From Clostridium sp. MCC353 (GTDB taxonomy: Bacteria; Bacillota; Clostridia; Lachnospirales; Lachnospiraceae): a stretch of DNA of 64,000 bases. This document shows, one piece after another, positions 59,804-64,000 of this stretch. Position numbers and translations under genes: made by a program. Within the stretch, counting starts at the first letter, position 1. Each line of letters starts with the position of its first letter. The DNA is taken from the NCBI RefSeq assembly GCF_018785315.1, contig NZ_WQPN01000006.1, positions 62,001 to 126,000 of the forward strand, in the 5' to 3' direction. Below the pieces are notes generated by a model. The model was not told the DNA's origin, searched no databases, and saw nothing but the letters and a program-made list of their open reading frames with translations.

Positions 59804-61411
59804 TTATTTGAGATGATCCACAGCCGCCCGCTCGATTGCCAGGCCATCCGCGTACCGGGCAATAAACCGGTCAAAGCCTTCCGCATCCAAAGGATCGGGC
59901 TCCATACTAATACCGTCCTCCTGTGCAAATACCTCCTCCGAAAGATAACATTCCAGGCTCTGGCCTTCTTTTTTGTCCTTCATATAAGCGGCCAGCAGAG
60001 CGATGCCCCATGCTCCGCCTTCTCCGGCCGTCTCCATTACAGCAACAGGCGCATTCATGGCCGCAGCCATAATTTTCTGCCCCACGCCCTTTGTCTTAAA
60101 CAGGCCGCCATGCCCGTATACTTTGTCCACCTTAATCCCCTCTTCTTTTAACAGGATATCCAGGCCGGTTTTCAGCGCTCCCAAAGCGGTAAACAAATGC
60201 ACCCTCATAAAGTTTGCAAGATTAAACCGGCTTTCCGGCGTTCTCACAAATAGCGGCCGTCCCTCTTCAAACCCGGTAATGTGCTCGCCGGAAAAATAAT
60301 TATAAGCCAGAAGTCCGCCGCAGTCGGAATCCCCTTCCAAAGCCTTTTGATAGAGGACGGAGAAAAGCTGATCCTTATCCATTTTTACGCCAAATGCCTC
60401 CGTAACCTCCTGGAACAGCGAAATCCACGCATTTAAATCTGAAGTGCAGTTATTGCAGTGTACCATCGCTACTGGATCACCCGACGGAGTTGTCACAAGG
60501 TCAATCTCAGGATGCACCTTTGACAGCTCTTTTTCCAGAACGATCATCGCGAAAACAGAGGTCCCGGCAGATACATTTCCCGTCCTCACGGCTACGCTGT
60601 TGGTGGCCGCCATCCCTGTTCCCGCATCCCCTTCCGGAGGGCAGAACGGGATTCCAGCCTGAAGGCTGCAGGAAATGTCCAGAAGCGCGGCTCCTTCTTT
60701 TGTCAGCGTCCCCGCCTGCTCGCCCGCAGTAAGCACTTTGGGGAAAATATCTTCCAGCCGCCAGGAATATCCATAAGAAGCGGCCAGTTCATCAAACTGT
60801 TTTACCATCCGTGAATGGTAGGTTTTGGTGGAGGGATCAATCGGAAACATGCCGGATGCCTCTCCCACTCCCAGCACCTTCTCTCCTGTCAGTTTCCAGT
60901 GGACATAGCCTGCAAGGGTGGTCTGAAAATGAATGTCAGCCACGTGCGTTTCCCCGTTTAACATGGCCTGGTACAGATGGGCAATGCTCCATCTTTGGGG
61001 AACCGGGTAGCCAAACAGCTCTGTCAGCTTAACAGACGCTTCCTCCGTTATGGTATTCCTCCATGTGCGGAATGGGGCCAGCAGACTGCCATCCTTATCA
61101 AATGCCATATATCCATGCATCATAGCGCTGAAACCAATGGAACCGATGGTGGTAAGGGTAATTCCATACTTCTCCGTCACTTCCCGGGCCATAGCGCTGT
61201 AACTGTCCTGAATCCCAGTCCAGATATCTTCCAATGTGTAGGTCCAGATATGGTTTTCAAACCTGTTTTCCCAGTCATGGCTGCCTGACGCGATTGGAGT
61301 GTGATCCGGCCCGGTCAGCACTGCCTTGATGCGTGTGGAACCCAGCTCGATTCCCAGGGAAGTTTGCCCCTGCCGGATTGCTTTTATCAGTTCTTCTTTA
61401 TTAAGTCCCAT
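59804..61411 (-). CDS. araB: FGGY carbohydrate kinase, ribulokinase-like
   Basis: A 535-residue FGGY kinase that probably phosphorylates L-ribulose. Seen: the phosphate-1 motif [27 protein letters not shown], the [13 protein letters not shown] segment and the adenosine motif [14 protein letters not shown] with [13 protein letters not shown]. With araD directly downstream, L-arabinose use is the likely pathway, although an isomerase (araA) is not in the window. AGGAGG 8 nt upstream. Related clostridial kinases with other pentulose substrates exist, so the substrate is inferred. Confidence 0.88.
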   Translation of the reverse strand: MGLNKEELIKAIRQGQTSLGIELGSTRIKAVLTGPDHTPIASGSHDWENRFENHIWTYTLEDIWTGIQDSYSAMAREVTEKYGITLTTIGSIGFSAMMHGYMAFDKDGSLLAPFRTWRNTITEEASVKLTELFGYPVPQRWSIAHLYQAMLNGETHVADIHFQTTLAGYVHWKLTGEKVLGVGEASGMFPIDPSTKTYHSRMVKQFDELAASYGYSWRLEDIFPKVLTAGEQAGTLTKEGAALLDISCSLQAGIPFCPPEGDAGTGMAATNSVAVRTGNVSAGTSVFAMIVLEKELSKVHPEIDLVTTPSGDPVAMVHCNNCTSDLNAWISLFQEVTEAFGVKMDKDQLFSVLYQKALEGDSDCGGLLAYNYFSGEHITGFEEGRPLFVRTPESRFNLANFMRVHLFTALGALKTGLDILLKEEGIKVDKVYGHGGLFKTKGVGQKIMAAAMNAPVAVMETAGEGGAWGIALLAAYMKDKKEGQSLECYLSEEVFAQEDGISMEPDPLDAEGFDRFIARYADGLAIERAAVDHLK

Positions 61412-61772
61412 AAAATGTTCCTCCTGTGATTTTTAAAAAGGATCCGGATCCATTTCTCATACAGATCCTGCGTCCTCATTCCCTATGATTTAAGTCTATC
61501 GTAACTGCTTTCAGTTGTACAGCACCTTTCTCAAAACCTTTAACAATTTTTTGTACTGCGCTAACCAGTTCATACAGGTTCAAACCGTTACATTTCCTAA
61601 ATTTCTCAGGCCTAATGTTCTGTAACTTTTTCTTCTTTTATGGTAAACTAAATAGGATTTTATCAATCGCAACAGGATTTTTAAATGCGATGAAACCAAA
61701 TTGAGAGCTGGCGCGTCTAATTTATATAGAAGACACCGGATACGGCAGCATTTACATAACAGGAGATTAAAA
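61412..61772. other. Divergent regulatory region, no gene seen
   Basis: This 361-bp stretch separates the araB-like gene (minus) from the deacetylase gene (plus). It is AT-rich with no convincing coding frame. A TAAACT -10-like box stands near 61643 on the plus side. A TTGTTA sequence at about 61539-61544 could serve the minus side. No operator is clear. Confidence 0.4.
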
Positions 61773-63164
61773 ATGGCTGAAAATACAAAAAAGAAAAAAG
61801 CGCCAGGCAAAAAGCCGGGTACCAAACCCAAAACTTCTTCCAGAGCTCCCGGCAGGGCAAGAAAGAAACAAGAACGGGAAGACCGCATGAAAGGCACCCT
61901 GCTTTTTGGCGTGAAACTGGTGATTGTGCTGGCGCTGGTGGCTGGTGTATCACATGCTTATTTATATGGAAAAGGGATCTATGACAATAATCAGAATAAA
62001 GAGATGGCCGCAAATGCCACCGGTGATTTCTCACCGGAAAGCACGCTCCCTGAAGATGAAGGAAATTATAAAATGCCAACCGGTGAAAATACCGGGCAGA
62101 CTGATTCTTCCAATGGTTCGGACGGGAAGAACGGGCACGGATCATCTGAGGGAACTTCCGGTAAAAATTCCGAAAAAAATGGGGACAGCGGTTCCGCCTC
62201 TGAGATGGCGCAGGAACCCGCTTCCTCTGAAACTGTGCCTGTCAAGGTAGACGCGTTAGGGTCTGAAACAGAGCCTTTATCCACGGAAGTTCATATTTTA
62301 CCTGATGTTGAGATCGATCCTGAAGTCCCAACTGTTCCGGCGGTCGTGACGGAAAATCCTCAAAATCAGGGTGGAAATCCGCAGAACCAGAGCGGTATCT
62401 CCCAGGCTCAGAGCGGAAATCCGCAGGCACAGAGCGGCGCCTCCCAAACTCAGAACGGCCTTCCCCAGGTGCTAAACGGCGCCCCGCAGGCACAGACAAC
62501 AGAGATTGCCGAACAGGCTCCGGCCCTTCAAAGCATACCATCTCCCGGCTTTGTCGATCCTTCTAAGCCTATGATTGCATTTACCTTCGACGACGGCCCT
62601 TATACAAAAGTGGATAAGAAAATATTGGATGTGCTTGAAGCCCATGGGGGACGGGCAACATTTTTCATTGTTGGCAGCCGGGTTGAGGATTATAAAGAGA
62701 CTTTAAAGCGGATTTATAACTCTGGTTCTGAAATCGGGAACCATACATTCAATCACAAAAACCTGGAAAAAATCACTCCGGAAGAAGTGGTTTCCCAGGT
62801 TGAAATGACGAATGATGCGGTGGCAGCCGTGACCGGTTTCCGCCCGAAACTGGTTCGTGTTCCCTACGGCGCCTATCAGGGCCAGGTGACAGGACTGGTT
62901 AATTATCCTCTCATCCAGTGGAACGTGGACACTGAGGACTGGAAAAACAAGGATAAAGCCTCCGCGCTGGATTCCATTCTCTCCCATGCAAAAGACGGCA
63001 ATATCATCCTGATGCACGATCTCTATCCCAGTACCGCAGAGGCATTCGAAGAGGCGGTTCCCCTGCTGACCGCCCAGGGATTCCAACTGGTCACCGTCAG
63101 TGAAATGTACGCCGCAAAGGGGATTGAGATGGAGGCGGGGAAGGTTTACTTTAATGTGAAATAA
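61773..63164 (+). CDS. Membrane-anchored polysaccharide deacetylase (NodB/CE4)
   Basis: A 463-residue protein: basic cytoplasmic N-terminus (1-40), one helix (42-64), a long Ser/Gly/Glu and then Gln-rich extracellular linker with eight-residue repeats (NPQNQ-, NPQAQ- and similar, about 195-250), and a NodB domain (about 265-455). Catalytic motifs: TFDDGPY, GNHTFNHKNL with the metal His pair, RVPYGAY, DTEDW and ILMHDLYP. It probably deacetylates peptidoglycan or another cell-wall glycan. ATG 61773 has AGGAG 7 nt upstream; a longer frame has no site. Confidence 0.94.
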   Translation: MAENTKKKKAPGKKPGTKPKTSSRAPGRARKKQEREDRMKGTLLFGVKLVIVLALVAGVSHAYLYGKGIYDNNQNKEMAANATGDFSPESTLPEDEGNYKMPTGENTGQTDSSNGSDGKNGHGSSEGTSGKNSEKNGDSGSASEMAQEPASSETVPVKVDALGSETEPLSTEVHILPDVEIDPEVPTVPAVVTENPQNQGGNPQNQSGISQAQSGNPQAQSGASQTQNGLPQVLNGAPQAQTTEIAEQAPALQSIPSPGFVDPSKPMIAFTFDDGPYTKVDKKILDVLEAHGGRATFFIVGSRVEDYKETLKRIYNSGSEIGNHTFNHKNLEKITPEEVVSQVEMTNDAVAAVTGFRPKLVRVPYGAYQGQVTGLVNYPLIQWNVDTEDWKNKDKASALDSILSHAKDGNIILMHDLYPSTAEAFEEAVPLLTAQGFQLVTVSEMYAAKGIEMEAGKVYFNVK

Positions 63165-63212
63165 ATTTTTCCGGCATTATCTGCCCAGGCTGGTACATAA
63201 AATATGTATTCA

Positions 63213-63515
63213 TCATTCATTGCAACGTCTGCTATATTTTGATAAAGCACGCAGCATTATATAATAAACGGCAGCCACCGGGACGCAGCAGATCAGCCCT
63301 ACAAAAGCCTGAAACAGTCCCTTTAATCCAATCATGAAATGCAGGGCCGGGGGCAGGGTGACTTTTTCATAAACCATTCCCGCCAGTTGGGGCGAACAAT
63401 AAATGAAATATGCCATGACAGCCGCTCCGGCCAGAATCGCTGCAAATACCACCAGTAAAATTGCTGCGACAACCGCGTATTCTTTACGGCTTATTTCCAA
63501 ATTTTCATTTCCCAT
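63213..63515 (-). CDS. Small membrane protein, function unknown
   Basis: A 100-residue protein with two long hydrophobic helices (about 14-40 and 62-88), a charged N-terminus and an Arg-rich end. AAGGAGG lies 9 nt before the ATG. No family recognised. Convergent with the deacetylase gene. Confidence 0.72.
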   Translation of the reverse strand: MGNENLEISRKEYAVVAAILLVVFAAILAGAAVMAYFIYCSPQLAGMVYEKVTLPPALHFMIGLKGLFQAFVGLICCVPVAAVYYIMLRALSKYSRRCNE

Positions 63516-63622
63516 AACAGTATCCTCCTTCTGTTTTATATAGGAAAATTCTATTATCGGATTATGGCTAAATTATGAATTTTACCATTAAGATGTCGTT
63601 AAGGATAATCCCCGGCCCGCAG

Positions 63623-64000
63623 CTAAAATAAACCATTATATTTCGGAATCGGATAATCCAGCTCATAGCATTTACAGAGATCCATAAAACTCCGCACTGA
63701 TTTGGACAGCAGTTTATCCCTGTGATAAACGATATAAAACCAGCGTTTAAACTCAATCCCTTCCACTTCCGCGATATAGATCAGCCCCTTTTTCAGCGGG
63801 CCGGACACCATGCGTCTTGGAACGACGGCTATGCCCAGTCCGTGAATCACCGCATTTACCAGGGCGGTGGTGCTCATGGCTTCCCATACGGGATTTATTA
63901 CAATGTTATTGGCGGCCATTACCTGCTCAAACACTTCCCGGGTCCCGCTTCCGTGTTCGCGCAGAAGGAAACGGTGCTTTTTGAACTCTTCTTTTGTCAT
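63623..64000 (-). CDS. LysR-family regulator, 5' part cut by window edge
   Basis: The visible 125 residues are the C-terminal half of a LysR effector-binding domain: FLLREHGSGTREVFEQVMAA, a TALVNAVIHGLGIAVVPRRM strand-helix, and the end block FKRWFYIVYHRDKLLSKSVRSF. The DNA-binding part is beyond the right edge. The best relatives by eye are CysB/CbbR-like regulators. Target unknown. Confidence 0.9.
   Translation of the reverse strand: MTKEEFKKHRFLLREHGSGTREVFEQVMAANNIVINPVWEAMSTTALVNAVIHGLGIAVVPRRMVSGPLKKGLIYIAEVEGIEFKRWFYIVYHRDKLLSKSVRSFMDLCKCYELDYPIPKYNGLF

Overview
The window looks like a chromosomal segment of a Firmicute of the class Clostridia, most likely a gut Lachnospiraceae of the Clostridium XIVa type (Enterocloster, Hungatella or Lacrimispora-like). 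The reasons are AGGAGG ribosome sites at nearly every start, TTGACA/TATAAT promoters, anaerobic carbohydrate and sugar-acid metabolism, many LacI, AraC and GntR regulators, lipoprotein binding proteins, and small families such as DUF3791, DUF3783, DUF2284 and DUF3795. No rRNA, tRNA, transposase, integrase, phage gene or CRISPR array was seen. The genus assignment is inference.

Layout. 1-1.7 kb: a LytTR response regulator followed by a GHKL-type histidine kinase that runs off the left edge. 1.9-6 kb: an AAA/PD-(D/E)XK protein and glycogen phosphorylase. 6.1-8.8 kb: an AraC regulator convergent with a PH-domain membrane protein/LacI pair; a perfect 73-bp inverted repeat separates the convergent genes. 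8.9-14.9 kb: one operon (amidohydrolase/decarboxylase, AspT-like permease, AraC regulator, SDR dehydrogenase, fumarate-reductase-type flavoprotein), probably for anaerobic use of a small carboxylic or aromatic acid. 15.2-16.9 kb: a second AAA/PD-(D/E)XK protein. 17-28.1 kb: an alpha-glucan/malto-oligosaccharide locus (ABC importer, GH13 alpha-glucosidase, MalQ, EEP-family protein, IIA-IIC-IIB PTS permease, divergent LacI regulator).

28.2-30.4 kb: an acetyltransferase, cytidine deaminase and an ATPase of the DUF4143 group. 30.6-31 kb: a DUF3791 protein next to a decayed gene. 31.2-34.1 kb: a complete TRAP transporter (dctP, dctQ, dctM). 34.1-37.2 kb: an AT-rich tandem row of unrelated small genes (two acetyltransferases, DUF3795, DUF1697, chloramphenicol-acetyltransferase-like protein), many preceded by the same short AAATCGGGATTTG motif, so the row looks like an accessory gene array. 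37.5-44.3 kb: benzoate-type symporter, cupin, and an operon of HpcH aldolase, GntR regulator, a quinolinate-phosphoribosyltransferase-like/MoCF fusion, a ferredoxin/BFD-like protein and a large unrecognised protein. This is the most unusual system in the window. It has a strong promoter, an approximately 300-nt leader and, inside the leader, an element resembling a miniature transposon. A paralogous GntR gene diverges from it.

45.8-50.4 kb: DUF503, a small XRE regulator/membrane protein pair with paired operators, and a GntR regulator divergent from an enolase-superfamily sugar-acid dehydratase and a DASS-type anion transporter. 50.7-57.4 kb: a LacI-controlled operon joining a NitT/TauT-type ABC importer to an alpha/beta hydrolase, a class II aldolase and a PfkB kinase. 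57.6-57.9 kb: a 19-copy 15-bp minisatellite. 57.9-61.4 kb: DUF3783, DUF2284, and L-ribulose-5-phosphate 4-epimerase with a ribulokinase-like kinase. 61.8-64 kb: a membrane-anchored polysaccharide deacetylase, a small membrane protein, and a LysR-type regulator fragment cut by the right edge.

Taken together this is a catabolic, regulator-dense region: several substrate-specific uptake-plus-degradation modules, each with its own local regulator, interrupted by accessory genes and by repeats.
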